From the NCBI GenBank assembly GCA_017411805.1, contig JAFQPI010000050.1, positions 1 to 64,000 of the forward strand: 64,000 bases of DNA, in the 5' to 3' direction. The DNA comes from Clostridia bacterium. GTDB taxonomy: Bacteria > Bacillota > Clostridia > Oscillospirales > CAG-272. Positions 24,247 to 33,001 of this stretch are shown here, piece after piece. A program made the translations under genes and the position numbers. The notes under the pieces are model-generated. The model was not told the origin of the DNA. It saw nothing but the letters and a program-made list of their open reading frames with translations, and did no database searches. How positions within the stretch are numbered: the first letter of the stretch is position 1; every line of letters begins with the position of its first letter.

Positions 24247-26695
24247 ATTTCTTTCCTCTGATAGCAGGTATGTCGGTGGTGGGATTATTTATAATTACAC
24301 CGGAAAGAGCCGCATTGAAGGAATCGTCAGCCTTTTCGTTTTCGGAGAAGACCTCTGCTTCGGGATCGGACAGGAGCGCGTGAGCGAGGACTTCACCTGC
24401 GTTTCGGCAAGTGATGAATCTGATATTTGCGCGTACTTCCTCGTCGACTTCCTCGAGATTTACCTCGTTGTCTGCGGGGATGAGAACCGTCTTGATACCC
24501 GCGGAATACGCAGCCATGGTCTTTTCACGGAGTCCGCCGATGGCAAGAACTCTGCCGGTGAGAGTTACCTCGCCCGTCATAGCCACGTCGTGACGTACGG
24601 GAATACCCGAAAGAGCCGAGCAGAGAGCCGTCGTCATAGTAACGCCCGCGGAAGGACCGTCCTTGGGAACCGCTCCCTCGGGCACGTGGATATGTATATC
24701 CTTGGTCTTGTAGAAATCGGTGGGAATACCGTACCGAGAAGCAACCGAGCGGATGTAGGTCAGAGCCGCCTTTGCCGATTCCTTCATTACGTCGCCGAGA
24801 GAGCCCGTGAGCTCGAGCTTGCCCGTGCCCTCAAGAACTGCAACCTCGACCTTGAGCATATCACCGCCGACCTCGGTATAGGCGAGACCGTTTACGACTC
24901 CTACGAGATCTTCTTTAGCTGAAAGCTCGGGAAGGATCTTTCTGCCGCCGAGATAGGAAACGATATCGGATTTATCAATAGTAATTCTCTTGACCGCGCC
25001 CTCGGATTCAACGAGCTTCTTTGCCGCCTTACGGCAGAGCTCGGCGATGGTGCGTTCGAGATTACGTACGCCCGCCTCACGGGTATAGCAATCAATGATC
25101 TCGTAAAGCGCCTCGTCTGTCATACGGAATCTGCGGCCGTCGAGACCGTGTCTCTTGGATTGCTTGGGAAGCAGATGATGGCGCGCGATCGAAAGCTTTT
25201 CGCGGCGAGTGTAGCTTGAAAGCTCGATGACCTCCATACGGTCGAGAAGAGGACGCGGGATGGTATCGAGAGTGTTTGCCGTGGTAATGAAGAGACATTC
25301 CGAAAGATCGAAATCAAGTTCGATGAAGTGATCGCGGAAGGTCTTGTTCTGTTCGGGGTCGAGAACCTCGAGAAGAGCAGATGCGGGATCTCCGCGCGAA
25401 TCGGAGGTCAGCTTGTCGATCTCGTCAAGAAGCATCAGAGGATTCTTGACTCCGACCTTCTCCATAGCCGCCATAATGCGTCCGGGCATCGAGGCCACGT
25501 ATGTCTTTCTGTGACCGCGGATGTCGGATTCATCGTGGATACCGCCGAGAGAAACTCGAATGTATTTGCGGTTCATGGCGTTTGCGATGGATGACGCAAT
25601 CGAGGTCTTACCCGTACCGGGAGGGCCAACGAGACAGATGATCTGATTCTTGAGCTCAGGCGAAAGCTGTTTTACCGCAAGATATTCAAGGATGCGTTCC
25701 TTTACTTTCTTGAGCCCGTCGTGGTCGGCGTCAAGGATCTTCTTTGCCGCTGCCACGTTTACGCGGTCGTTCGTGCGCTTGTTCCAAGGGAGTTCAAGCA
25801 CGGTTTCGATATAATTTCTGAGAACAGCCGCTTCGGCAGAGCCGAATGGGGTCTTTGAAAGTCTGTCGTTTTCCTTGAGAAGCTTTTCGCGAACCTCCTC
25901 GGGGAGATCGGCTGCTTGGATCTTTGCCGTACAATCGTCGGGATCATCGTTATTCATTCCAAGCTCATCCTCAATGATTTTGAGCTGTTCGCGGAGATAA
26001 TATTCGCGCTGACCCTGAACAATGCGTCCGCGAGCCTTTTCCTGGATCTCATGCTCGTAGCGCATAAGATCGCATTCATCATTCAATATATGAATCAAGA
26101 GTGCGCATCGGTCAAAGGGATCGAATTCGCTGAGGATCGCCTGCTTATCCGTCGGACGGACGAGAACCGCAGAAGCAATGAAGTCGCAAAGAAGAGAGGG
26201 ATCGTTCATTTTAGAAGCTTCGGTGCGGATTGCGCTCGAAGCCTTTCCGACAAAATCGAGCATATTCTCAAGTGCCGCGAGGAGTTCGCGGCAGTAAGCT
26301 TCTCCTCTCAAGCCGCCGTTGTCGGCAAGACTGATCTCTTTGCAGATGAGGGAGGCAGTTGCAATCTTTCCCGTGCGGCGGTATTCGATAACGCTTGCGC
26401 GTGCGCGGCATTCGCAGATGAGATGCACGCCGCCGTCGTCGTTTTTGACGCTTTGTCTTACCTTCGCCACGGTACCGACGCGGCAAAGATTGTCGGGAAA
26501 TTCCGCTCCTTCTGCTGCAGGATCATCCGCGACGAGGAAAACGAGCATTCCCGTTGCTGCCGCGGCATCGATCGCCGAGGCAACGTTTTTATTGTCAGAT
26601 TCGAAATCTATGGGGAAGGGAGGAAAAGCGACGGCTTCGCCAAGCGGAATGACGGGGAGCACGAGCTTTTCGATCTTTTCTATGTATTGTGACAT
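24236..26695 (-). CDS. lon: ATP-dependent protease Lon
   Basis: An 819-residue LonA-type protease that degrades damaged and regulatory proteins. The N-terminal substrate-binding domain spans about 10-200. The AAA+ module (about 310-580) has Walker [10 protein letters not shown] and Walker [11 protein letters not shown]. The protease domain carries the Ser-Lys dyad Ser682 (DGPSAG) and Lys725 (LREKTMAA). The C-terminal 45 residues extend beyond the usual end and are low-complexity. It is the first gene of the nine-gene minus-strand operon. AAAGGAT precedes the ATG. Confidence 0.97.
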   Translation of the reverse strand: MSQYIEKIEKLVLPVIPLGEAVAFPPFPIDFESDNKNVASAIDAAAATGMLVFLVADDPAAEGAEFPDNLCRVGTVAKVRQSVKNDDGGVHLICECRARASVIEYRRTGKIATASLICKEISLADNGGLRGEAYCRELLAALENMLDFVGKASSAIRTEASKMNDPSLLCDFIASAVLVRPTDKQAILSEFDPFDRCALLIHILNDECDLMRYEHEIQEKARGRIVQGQREYYLREQLKIIEDELGMNNDDPDDCTAKIQAADLPEEVREKLLKENDRLSKTPFGSAEAAVLRNYIETVLELPWNKRTNDRVNVAAAKKILDADHDGLKKVKERILEYLAVKQLSPELKNQIICLVGPPGTGKTSIASSIANAMNRKYIRVSLGGIHDESDIRGHRKTYVASMPGRIMAAMEKVGVKNPLMLLDEIDKLTSDSRGDPASALLEVLDPEQNKTFRDHFIELDFDLSECLFITTANTLDTIPRPLLDRMEVIELSSYTRREKLSIARHHLLPKQSKRHGLDGRRFRMTDEALYEIIDCYTREAGVRNLERTIAELCRKAAKKLVESEGAVKRITIDKSDIVSYLGGRKILPELSAKEDLVGVVNGLAYTEVGGDMLKVEVAVLEGTGKLELTGSLGDVMKESAKAALTYIRSVASRYGIPTDFYKTKDIHIHVPEGAVPKDGPSAGVTMTTALCSALSGIPVRHDVAMTGEVTLTGRVLAIGGLREKTMAAYSAGIKTVLIPADNEVNLEEVDEEVRANIRFITCRNAGEVLAHALLSDPEAEVFSENEKADDSFNAALSGVIINNPTTDIPAIRGKKYGN

Positions 26696-26761
26696 GATTA
26701 TATCCTTTCAAATGCGCATACTGATGTACGCGCACAAATACGCAATTATACTGATTATATT

Positions 26762-26790
26762 ATTATAGCATACATTTTTAAAAAAATCTA
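26762..26790 (-). promoter_or_regulatory. Possible promoter of the lon operon
   Basis: Minus strand: TATAAT (26762-26767) preceded by TGC (extended -10). The -35 position reads TAGATT (26785-26790, 17-bp spacing), a poor match. Other TATAAT-like hexamers lie downstream. Confidence 0.45.
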
Positions 26791-27022
26791 TACTAAATAA
26801 AAATATTTATTAAAAAAGTAAAAATTCAATCTGATTAATTACTGTGTCATAAATGCGGCTTTTGGACATTATGCCCTAAAATTGCAGCGGAATTTGTTGA
26901 TATTGACATGTCGCAGTATTTGTCGTTGTGAAAATGCACTAAAATTCCCTTCTGAAATGTGCTAAAATTTTACATTGTAGCTTTTGCACGAAAATTCGAC
27001 TCAATATTCGTCATTTTTGACA
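26791..27022. other. Non-coding AT-rich stretch with a threefold CTAAAATT motif
   Basis: Part of the 625-base gap between lon and the solute-binding protein. I find no credible coding frame. CTAAAATT occurs three times, each after ATGNN (around 26874, 26938 and 26962), which may be chance in AT-rich DNA or a degenerate repeat. Confidence 0.4.
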
Positions 27023-27051
27023 TTTACTTTTTGCGCGAAAAGTAGTATAAT
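27023..27051 (+). promoter_or_regulatory. Promoter of the candidate small RNA
   Basis: TTTACT (27023-27028), 17 bp, TATAAT (27046-27051). Transcription would begin near 27058. Confidence 0.6.
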
Positions 27052-27057
27052 GTCGTT

Positions 27058-27168
27058 ACGCAACGCAATAGCGTCGCGGCCTCGAATGCACAACGGTCAC
27101 CTTTTTCCGCGGAATATCAAGCTTATGATACCAACGCGCGGGAGATTGTCACCGTTGTTGCTTTTTTT
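27058..27168 (+). ncRNA. Candidate structured small RNA of unknown family
   Basis: About 110 bases between a promoter and a T-run. The 3' part closes with CAACGGT (27091-27097) pairing ACCGTTG (27151-27157), extended by GCA/TGC around a bulged T and followed by seven T (27162-27168). Inside are CCGCG/CGCGG and ATCA/TGAT pairings, and a 5' hairpin GCAACGC/GCGTCGC with one mismatch. No coding frame fits. It does not show signatures of 6S, SRP, tmRNA or the common riboswitches I checked by eye. Confidence 0.5.
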
Positions 27169-27223
27169 ATGCAATTTTTTCGGTATACTTTTATATTTGT
27201 AAGCAAAAAATTTTGTAATACTC

Positions 27224-27252
27224 TTGACATCGGCTAATAGTTTGTGTATAAT
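27224..27252 (+). promoter_or_regulatory. Promoter of the solute-binding protein gene
   Basis: TTGACA (27224-27229), 17 bp, TATAAT (27247-27252). Confidence 0.85.
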
Positions 27253-27256
27253 TATA

Positions 27257-27276
27257 TTGACAAAACATAATGTCAA
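27257..27276. promoter_or_regulatory. Operator-like inverted repeat at the start site
   Basis: TTGACA and TGTCAA (27257-27262 and 27271-27276), an inverted repeat with an 8-base spacer lying over the expected transcription start. The place fits a repressor site. Confidence 0.5.
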
Positions 27277-27320
27277 ATTTAACAATCAATGAATAACATT
27301 TTTCGAAAGGCGGATATCAA

Positions 27321-28820
27321 ATGAAAAAGATCAGAATACTTTCACTTATTATGGCATGTCTTATTCTTATGACCTCGGCGATCCTTGTATCCTGCTCGGA
27401 TACCGATTCGGGCGCCGCACAGACTACTGCTACCCCTACACTGTCAACAACCGATCCCGGCGGGGAAGAAAGTGAGGAGGATACGACTCCCGTTTTCCCC
27501 GAAGCAAACTATTCAGGCACGACCTTTACGGTAATCTCGCGCAGCCCTACCGCTGCCTCGTATCCTGCTTTTTATATCGGGACCGAAGAGCCTACCGACG
27601 TTATGTCTTCTGCGGTTTATACCAGAAACATCAACACGGAAGAGAAGTACGGCATCGTTATAGAACAAATAGTATCTGATAAAATATCCACAAGCGTACA
27701 AACCGGCGTTGATGCGGGTATGCTTGATTTTGACGTTATCCTTAATCAGCGTTCGAGCCTCGCCTCGCTTGCAATGAAAGGCTACCTCTATGATTTTAAT
27801 GATCTTCAGATCGATTATTCAAATCCTTGGTGGGATTCAAACTGCGCACGTGACTATGAGATAGGCGGCAAGCTTTTTATCATGGCAAACGATACAAGCG
27901 TAAGTAATCTTGCCGGCGCGCGCTTCTTCTTTTTCAACAAGAATCTGATCAAGGATTTTCAGCTTACCAATCCGCATACTTACATAGAGAAAAACGACTG
28001 GACACTTGAAAATTTCCTCAATCTTGTTAATTCGGTATATAAGGATAACGGTGACGGTGTGCGAACCGGCGATGACGTTTACGGTCTTCTGATGGAGACC
28101 GGAGCATCCAACGGAAACGCGATTCATATGCTTATCGGTTGCGGCGTTAAGTTTTCGTCTGTCAATAAGTCGGATGAGCTTTCCGTGGAACTTGATATAG
28201 ATAAAATCGATAAGATATTTAACGATCTTTCCGCTGTGTTCAACGGGGACTCCTGCATAACGTACACGGATGCCTCAAACGGCGAAAACGTTGACGATTT
28301 CGGAAATAAATTCAATTTCTGCAGAAACCTTTTTGCTCAGGATCACTTCCTCTTTGTTCAGGCAAATATGGGTGTATCAAATCAGATGAGCGATATGGCG
28401 GGTGACGGATACGGCATTGCCCCGAATCCGAAATACAACGCAGAACAGGAATCCTACTATCACAAAATGGATAAGCTTTCGAACATCTGGGGAATTCCGA
28501 ATTCCGAAAGTCTTGATTACGATATGATCTCCAACGTAATGGATTATTGGGCATATCAATCAAGCCGCACCGTAATGCCTGCGTATTACGATATTACCAT
28601 CAAGACCAGACGCGTCAACGATCCCTACGATACCGTTATGCTTGATCTCGTCAAGTCTACGATCTGCTATGATATTTCCGAGGTCTTCGGCATCGACGTA
28701 ACCGATGCGCTTTGGACCGGTTTTTCGAACGGTTCGCTTGCATCCACATGGTCGACTCAGAGCCGCGCTATCGAAAAGCAGATATCCAACTTTAATATCG
28801 ATATAGGAAAACTCGGATAA
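27321..28820 (+). CDS. Extracellular solute-binding lipoprotein (ABC, family 1-like)
   Basis: A 499-residue lipoprotein: hydrophobic residues 7-20, lipobox ILVSC, lipidated Cys25, then a low-complexity Thr/Glu linker to about residue 60. The mature domain looks like a large periplasmic-binding fold of the carbohydrate type (NPWWDSNCARDYEIGGKL near 167, FNKNLIKDF near 204, GIAPNPKYNAEQESYY near 380). It would bind a sugar or oligosaccharide for an ABC importer, but no permease or ATPase gene is adjacent. AAAGG precedes the ATG. The gene has its own promoter and terminator. Confidence 0.82.
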   Translation: MKKIRILSLIMACLILMTSAILVSCSDTDSGAAQTTATPTLSTTDPGGEESEEDTTPVFPEANYSGTTFTVISRSPTAASYPAFYIGTEEPTDVMSSAVYTRNINTEEKYGIVIEQIVSDKISTSVQTGVDAGMLDFDVILNQRSSLASLAMKGYLYDFNDLQIDYSNPWWDSNCARDYEIGGKLFIMANDTSVSNLAGARFFFFNKNLIKDFQLTNPHTYIEKNDWTLENFLNLVNSVYKDNGDGVRTGDDVYGLLMETGASNGNAIHMLIGCGVKFSSVNKSDELSVELDIDKIDKIFNDLSAVFNGDSCITYTDASNGENVDDFGNKFNFCRNLFAQDHFLFVQANMGVSNQMSDMAGDGYGIAPNPKYNAEQESYYHKMDKLSNIWGIPNSESLDYDMISNVMDYWAYQSSRTVMPAYYDITIKTRRVNDPYDTVMLDLVKSTICYDISEVFGIDVTDALWTGFSNGSLASTWSTQSRAIEKQISNFNIDIGKLG

Positions 28821-28920
28821 ATAACAGCGCGGAGTTACGGATGTTTTTTCACCTCATTTGAAAAGTGTGAAAAGAGATCGAAAATAATTCTGCCCGACGT
28901 TAATTCAATAATCAAACAAA

Positions 28921-28968
28921 AAATCGAGATGTAATGAAGACCGCTTCAAAACATCTCGATTTTTATTT
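28921..28968 (+). terminator. Terminator of the solute-binding protein gene
   Basis: AAAATCGAGATGT (28921-28933) pairs with ACATCTCGATTTT (28952-28964), followed by a T-rich tail. Confidence 0.85.
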
Positions 28969-29005
28969 AGTTCAGTGATGAGTCGGAACAAAGTAAATTG
29001 TTATT

Positions 29006-29021
29006 ATCGGAATATTCCGAT
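29006..29021. repeat. Perfect 16-bp palindrome
   Basis: ATCGGAATATTCCGAT is fully self-complementary and lies between two convergent genes. It has no T-run, so it is not an evident terminator. Confidence 0.5.
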
Positions 29022-29051
29022 CGAGCGAGAAAAGCCGTCTCAAATCTGCTC

Positions 29052-29909
29052 TCAGCGGATCTTTCCGTCTCTTACGTCTCTCATGTTCTGCGCAAGCTCA
29101 TCGGCTGTGATAGGATCCTCCGGAGCGCGATTCTTTGCGTTTGAGGGAACCTCGTACATGAGGGGGCCTTCGTAACCGCGTGCGATGAGAGTATCAACGA
29201 TGTCGTTCCACTTATTTATACCCGTGCCGGGGAGGGTATGTCTTTCATCAAGAACGCCGTCCTCGTCACGATAATAGTCGGAAAAATGGACCGAAAGTAT
29301 CTCGATACCTGCGTCGGCTACGTTGTTGATGTAATCGCAGTTGTCCTCGATTAGGTTGTGGTTGGTGTCGAATATCATACCCGCTCCCGTGTCCTTTACA
29401 AGAGAGATCATCTCGTCAGAAGTTCTGGTAAGGCATGTGCGGGGCAGATTCTCTACCGCAAGCTTTACTCCGTGCTCCTCGGCACATTCCGCAAGTTCGA
29501 TGATGGCTTCTCGGGCAAGTCTCATTCTTTCGGGACGCATATCGTCGGCGATCGGCTCAGAGGATGGATGGAGGACCATTACCTTTGCGCCCGCACGCGC
29601 TGCGGCTGCGATAAGAGTCTTGTGAGTTACGATAGTAATGGCGCGGAGCTCCTTGTCGGTATACGAAATATCGAGTTTGTTTCGCGAGAAGGGAAGATGG
29701 AAGGACCAGGGCTCGAGTCCGCTCTTTCTGACAGTTTCGAGGATCTTTTCGGCGTTCTTCGGAAAATCGCATTTTCTCATGTGGAAAACGTAATTGCCGG
29801 TATATTCAAGATAATCAATTCCTGCTTTTGCGAGCGGCGTAAGCGCGCTTTCCTCGAGTGAGCCGGTAAAACAAGAGGAAGTGCCGATTTTCATTTCTTC
29901 GCGTTTCAT
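29052..29909 (-). CDS. Sugar phosphate isomerase/epimerase-like TIM barrel
   Basis: A 285-residue protein of the xylose isomerase-like/AP endonuclease family 2 fold. Visible parts are GIDYLEYTG (about 30), WSFHLPFSR (about 73), MVLHPSSEP (about 110), VKLAVENLPR (about 152), MIFDTNHN (about 183) and ILSVHFSDYY (about 205). The His/Glu/Asp/His placement suits a divalent-metal site. Family members isomerise or epimerise sugars, inositol derivatives or related compounds; the substrate is unknown. AAAGGAG precedes the ATG. It is co-transcribed with the HAD gene that lies 29 bases upstream on the minus strand. Confidence 0.87.
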   Translation of the reverse strand: MKREEMKIGTSSCFTGSLEESALTPLAKAGIDYLEYTGNYVFHMRKCDFPKNAEKILETVRKSGLEPWSFHLPFSRNKLDISYTDKELRAITIVTHKTLIAAAARAGAKVMVLHPSSEPIADDMRPERMRLAREAIIELAECAEEHGVKLAVENLPRTCLTRTSDEMISLVKDTGAGMIFDTNHNLIEDNCDYINNVADAGIEILSVHFSDYYRDEDGVLDERHTLPGTGINKWNDIVDTLIARGYEGPLMYEVPSNAKNRAPEDPITADELAQNMRDVRDGKIR

Positions 29910-29938
29910 TTTTTTCTCCTTTATTCGAGTGCAACGCT

Positions 29939-30550
29939 TTATTGCATTGCAAGTATTTCGGTCAAATAGCTTCGCAGACGCGCCGCGTCGCCGTCAAAAA
30001 TATATCCCTTAATGCCGAGACGCTCGGCACTTTCAACGTTGTCGCGCCTATCGTCGATAAATATCGCTTCTTCCGACGGGATTCCGCACTCGGCGCAGAG
30101 AAGCTCGTAAAAATCGGCGTTCGGCTTTGTTTTACCGCAAACGGCGGAGAATAAGCATTTGTCGAACTCAGCGAGGCATTTGATTTCCGAGCTGTGGGAG
30201 GCAAAATAGCGGCTGATATTTGATAGAAGGAAAACTCTTACTCCGAATTTTTCTTTCATATCGTGTACAAGACTGCTCATCCCTTCGATCTCGGGAATAT
30301 TATATATCCAATTGTAATAGATGTCCCGAGCTGATGCGTGGAGCCTCTCGGGAAGCCTCTCGCAAGCAAGGCGCAATACCTCTTCGTCTTCAATAGTTCC
30401 GGCATCGAGACGGTCCCAGTATAGTCTGTCGAAGACGACCTTTTGCAGAAGCTTGGAATCCTCGGGATCACTCACAAAGCGTTCGACCATATATTTGCGC
30501 TCGAAACGGACCATCACCTGCCCGAAATCGAAAATGAGATTTTTGATCAT
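29939..30550 (-). CDS. HAD-superfamily phosphatase (YihX-like)
   Basis: A 203-residue HAD-IA hydrolase. Motif I reads FDFGQVMV with nucleophile Asp9; the residue two places later is Gly rather than Asp, as in the YihX sugar-phosphatase subgroup. Motif II is LLSNISRYF near 103, and motifs III/IV are KPNADFY near 140 and FIDDRRDNV near 160. YihX-type enzymes dephosphorylate sugar phosphates such as glucose 1-phosphate. Pairing with a sugar isomerase-like gene suggests a small carbohydrate-related unit. GCGAGGT precedes the ATG. Confidence 0.85.
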   Translation of the reverse strand: MIKNLIFDFGQVMVRFERKYMVERFVSDPEDSKLLQKVVFDRLYWDRLDAGTIEDEEVLRLACERLPERLHASARDIYYNWIYNIPEIEGMSSLVHDMKEKFGVRVFLLSNISRYFASHSSEIKCLAEFDKCLFSAVCGKTKPNADFYELLCAECGIPSEEAIFIDDRRDNVESAERLGIKGYIFDGDAARLRSYLTEILAMQ

Positions 30551-30581
30551 ATTTACCTCGCCTAAAATGCTTTATGAAAGA

Positions 30582-30610
30582 ATTATACTATTTTTGAATA
30601 CCCGTGTCAA
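30582..30610 (-). promoter_or_regulatory. Promoter of the HAD/TIM-barrel pair
   Basis: Minus strand: TTGACA (30605-30610), 17 bp, TATAAT (30582-30587). Confidence 0.85.
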
Positions 30611-30680
30611 GCGATTTTGCAAAAAAATGAAGAAAAGATGCAATTGAGAAGAAAAACACAAAATATTTTTCAAAAACCTA

Positions 30681-30709
30681 TTGACAAACGCATTAGGATG
30701 TGGTATAAT
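30681..30709 (+). promoter_or_regulatory. Promoter of the infC operon
   Basis: TTGACA (30681-30686), 17 bp, TATAAT (30704-30709) with TGTGG before the -10 box. Confidence 0.88.
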
Positions 30710-30716
30710 TTATCGG

Positions 30717-30846
30717 CAATAAAGAAGAACTCTCCGTTCTCACCCTGCCGCAAGGGCGCGCAGGTGTTAATAATTTCAAACTGCTTTTTATGGGGGCAGT
30801 ATGATTTTGTGCGGCACGGAGTGAGTCTTCGTGTCATTTTTCATTT
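30717..30846 (+). promoter_or_regulatory. L20-type autoregulatory leader of infC-rpmI-rplT
   Basis: The leader begins with a CTCTCCGTTCTCACC and AGGTGTTAAT framework around a GC-rich stem (about 30731-30770), the layout seen in the L20 leaders of Bacillota. It ends in a terminator-like hairpin GGCACGGAG/CTTCGTGTC (30813-30821 with 30827-30835) followed by a T-rich tail. In Bacillus subtilis L20 binds such a leader and causes premature termination. The call is by position and layout. Confidence 0.7.
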
Positions 30847-30862
30847 TCGGAGGTGAGCTGTT

Positions 30863-31378
30863 ATAGCTGCAAAAGAATTGCTCGTAAACGAGTCCATTAA
30901 GGCTAAAGAAGTACGAGTTATCGGACCCGACGGTGAACAGATCGGCATTATGTCTTCTGACAATGCTCTTCGCACCGCGTATGATAAGGGTCTTGACCTG
31001 ATCCTCATTTCCCCCAACGCACAGCCCCCTGTATGTCGAATCACTGACTACGGACGCTATCGCTATGAGCAGGAAAAGAGAGAGAAGGAGGCAAAGAAAA
31101 AGCAGAATATTATCGAAGTCAAGGAGGTACAGCTTTCCTGCCGTATCGACACACATGATTTCGAAACCAAGGTCAAGCACGCGCTGCGTTTCCTCGGCGA
31201 GGGCAATAAGGTTAAGGTCGTATTGCGCTTCCGCGGACGTGAGATGAGCCATCAGGATATCGGCAAGGAGATCCTTGAGCGCTTCCGCGAGGCTGTCAAG
31301 GAGTCGGGAACCGTCGATAAGACGCCGAATCTCGAGGGCAGACTCATGACCATGATAGTTAACCCCATAAAGAAATAA
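30863..31378 (+). CDS. infC: Translation initiation factor IF-3 (ATA start)
   Basis: A 171-residue IF3, which keeps ribosomal subunits apart and checks the start codon. N domain is about 6-80 (VNESIKAKEVRVIGPDGEQ), linker is YRYEQEKREKEAKKKQN, C domain is about 90-170. The start is ATA at 30863: GGAGGTG sits 7 bases upstream, an in-frame stop at 30854 excludes anything earlier, and the next option (TTG at 30878) is too far from that site. A rare start codon in infC is a known device through which IF3 limits its own synthesis. First gene of infC-rpmI-rplT. Confidence 0.93.
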   Translation: MAAKELLVNESIKAKEVRVIGPDGEQIGIMSSDNALRTAYDKGLDLILISPNAQPPVCRITDYGRYRYEQEKREKEAKKKQNIIEVKEVQLSCRIDTHDFETKVKHALRFLGEGNKVKVVLRFRGREMSHQDIGKEILERFREAVKESGTVDKTPNLEGRLMTMIVNPIKK

Positions 31379-31385
31379 GTCACAA

Positions 31386-31415
31386 AGCCGCTTGCGGCTC
31401 GCTCGGCTTAGCCGA
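31386..31415 (+). repeat. Two adjacent small hairpins between infC and rpmI
   Basis: AGCCGC/GCGGCT (31386-31399, 2-base loop; with closing, four or five pairs form) and TCGGC/GCCGA (31403-31415). They lie in the 71-base infC-rpmI gap and could serve RNA processing or L20/L35 feedback. Confidence 0.45.
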
Positions 31416-31449
31416 ATACAAGAAATTTATTTAAACAGGAGATACAAAA

Positions 31450-31644
31450 ATGGGAAAAGTTAAGACACACAAGGCCTCTGCAAAGCGTTTCTCGGTAACC
31501 GGAAACGGTAAGGTCAAGATGAACCACTCGCATCATCGTCATAAGCTCGGTCTGAAGGACCAGAAGAGAAAGAGACATCTTCGTACCGGCGAGTATGTAA
31601 ACGGCAAGATGGCTGCGAACATCCGCGCACTTATCCAGAAGTAA
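31450..31644 (+). CDS. rpmI: 50S ribosomal protein L35
   Basis: A 64-residue basic protein with the family pattern MGKVKTHKASAKRFSVTGNGKVK and HRHKLGLKDQKRKRHLR. Structural protein of the large subunit. CAGGAGA precedes the ATG. Lies between infC and rplT in the standard order. Confidence 0.97.
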   Translation: MGKVKTHKASAKRFSVTGNGKVKMNHSHHRHKLGLKDQKRKRHLRTGEYVNGKMAANIRALIQK

Positions 31645-31679
31645 TCGGACAACGCGAAAGAATTTAGGAGGAAAGAATT

Positions 31680-32033
31680 ATGGCAAGAATTAAGGGCGCG
31701 ATGATGACGCGCAAGAGAAGAAATAAAGTCCTCAAGGCCGCTAAGGGTTACTGGGGCGCAAAGAGCAAGCACTTTAAGATGGCTAAGCAGGCCGTAATGA
31801 AGAGCGGTAATTACGCTTTCATTGGCCGTAAGCTTAAGAAGAGAGATTTTCGTCGCCTTTGGATCACCCGTATCTCGGCTGAGGCTAAGGTTAACGGTAT
31901 GAACTACTCCACCTTTATGCACGGACTCAAGAAGGCCGGCATCGAGCTCAACCGCAAGATGCTCGCTGAGCTTGCAGTAAGCGACAAGGCAGGTTTCGCT
32001 GCTCTCGTTGAGAAGGCACGCGCTGCGCTCTAA
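31680..32033 (+). CDS. rplT: 50S ribosomal protein L20
   Basis: A 117-residue basic protein: [29 protein letters not shown] at the N-terminus and a globular C-terminal half (about 60-117). It is an early-assembly protein of the large subunit and, in Bacillota, represses this operon by binding the leader RNA. TTAGGAGG precedes the ATG. Length is normal. Confidence 0.97.
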   Translation: MARIKGAMMTRKRRNKVLKAAKGYWGAKSKHFKMAKQAVMKSGNYAFIGRKLKKRDFRRLWITRISAEAKVNGMNYSTFMHGLKKAGIELNRKMLAELAVSDKAGFAALVEKARAAL

Positions 32034-32046
32034 GCACTGAATTAAT

Positions 32047-32088
32047 AGGGGCTGTATGCAAATTTAGCTTTGCGACAGCCCCTGTTTC
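32047..32088 (+). terminator. Hairpin after rplT, weak terminator
   Basis: Stem AGGGGCTGT/ACAGCCCCT (32047-32055 with 32075-32083). The tail GTTTCGG is poor in T, so termination may be partial, letting some transcripts enter the methyltransferase gene. Confidence 0.6.
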
Positions 32089-32143
32089 GGTATAATTACT
32101 ACAAAAAATTCGATATTTTTCGACAGAAACGGAGGAATGATCC

Positions 32144-32971
32144 ATGCCTCTCAATAGGGAAATCATCATATCGAGACAAAATCCGACAGTTCGCCGCCTT
32201 GCCGCCCTGCTTGATAAAAAGGAGCGCAAGAAGAGCGGCGTTTTCAGAATCGACGGCTTTAAGCTTTTTCTTGAAGCCGTAGCATGCGAAGCTTCGATAG
32301 AGCTCGTTGCTATATGCTCGGAAAAAGCTGAACGCTTTTTGCCCGACGCGGAAAAGGCTTGTGGGAATATTGTTTTGCTGTCTCCCGAAGTCTTTTCCAA
32401 AATTACCGATGAAAAGTCGCCCGACGGTATAATTGCCGTGGTGAAAAATCTTTCGGAATTGCATAAAGAAATCTCAAAGTCCGAAATCCCCGCGCTTGCG
32501 GCTTCGGATAAGAGAATTATGGCTTTCGAATCCTTGCGTGATCCCGGAAACCTCGGCACGGTCATTCGTTCCGCTTCGGCATTCGGTGTAGACACGCTTA
32601 TCCTTTCCGCCGATTGTGCGGATATATATAATCCCAAAACGCTGCGAGGAGCTATGGGGGCAATCTTTTCTCGCGAAATACTGTTCTGCGGCGATCTTCC
32701 CGAAGCTCTGTCTCGCTTTTCCTGCGAGGGCAGACGAATATTGGCGGCAACTCTTGATAATGAGGCTGTTGTGGTCGGGAACGCAGCCCTTACCGAAAGA
32801 GATATAATTTTGATCGGCAATGAGGGCCACGGGCTCAGCAGAAGTGCCGTAGAAGCTTCAGATCTTTCGGTGATATTGCCCATAAACACCGGCCGCGGCG
32901 TAGAGTCGCTCAATGCTGCAACTGCTGCTTCGGTGTTTATGTGGGAGCAGAGAAGAATAGCGGGAAAATAA
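32144..32971 (+). CDS. SpoU/TrmH-family RNA 2'-O-methyltransferase
   Basis: A 275-residue SPOUT methyltransferase. An N-terminal substrate-binding domain (about 1-95; SRQNPTVRRLAALLDKKERKKSGVFRIDG) precedes the knotted catalytic domain with motif 1 LRDPGNLGTVIRSA (about 138), motif 2 LIGNEGHGLS (about 222) and motif 3 LPINTGRGVESLNAATAASV (about 245). It methylates a ribose in rRNA or tRNA using SAM. The target is not clear; a YsgA/RlmB-like rRNA enzyme is most likely. The position just after rplT is conserved in Bacillota. GGAGGA precedes the ATG. Confidence 0.9.
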   Translation: MPLNREIIISRQNPTVRRLAALLDKKERKKSGVFRIDGFKLFLEAVACEASIELVAICSEKAERFLPDAEKACGNIVLLSPEVFSKITDEKSPDGIIAVVKNLSELHKEISKSEIPALAASDKRIMAFESLRDPGNLGTVIRSASAFGVDTLILSADCADIYNPKTLRGAMGAIFSREILFCGDLPEALSRFSCEGRRILAATLDNEAVVVGNAALTERDIILIGNEGHGLSRSAVEASDLSVILPINTGRGVESLNAATAASVFMWEQRRIAGK

Positions 32972-33001
32972 TGAATTTTGATGCTTGAAGAGGAAAAGGA
33001 A

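Noticed and set aside
26838..26970. Three CTAAAATT motifs as a regulatory repeat
   Set aside because: Spacing is irregular and the motif is short and AT-rich, so chance is likely.
27058..27168. Assignment of the candidate RNA as 6S or SRP RNA
   Set aside because: It lacks the long 6S stem with central bubble and the SRP GGAAG/AGCAG loop.
29006..29021. The 16-bp palindrome as a terminator
   Set aside because: It has no adjoining T-run on either strand and only an AT-centred stem.
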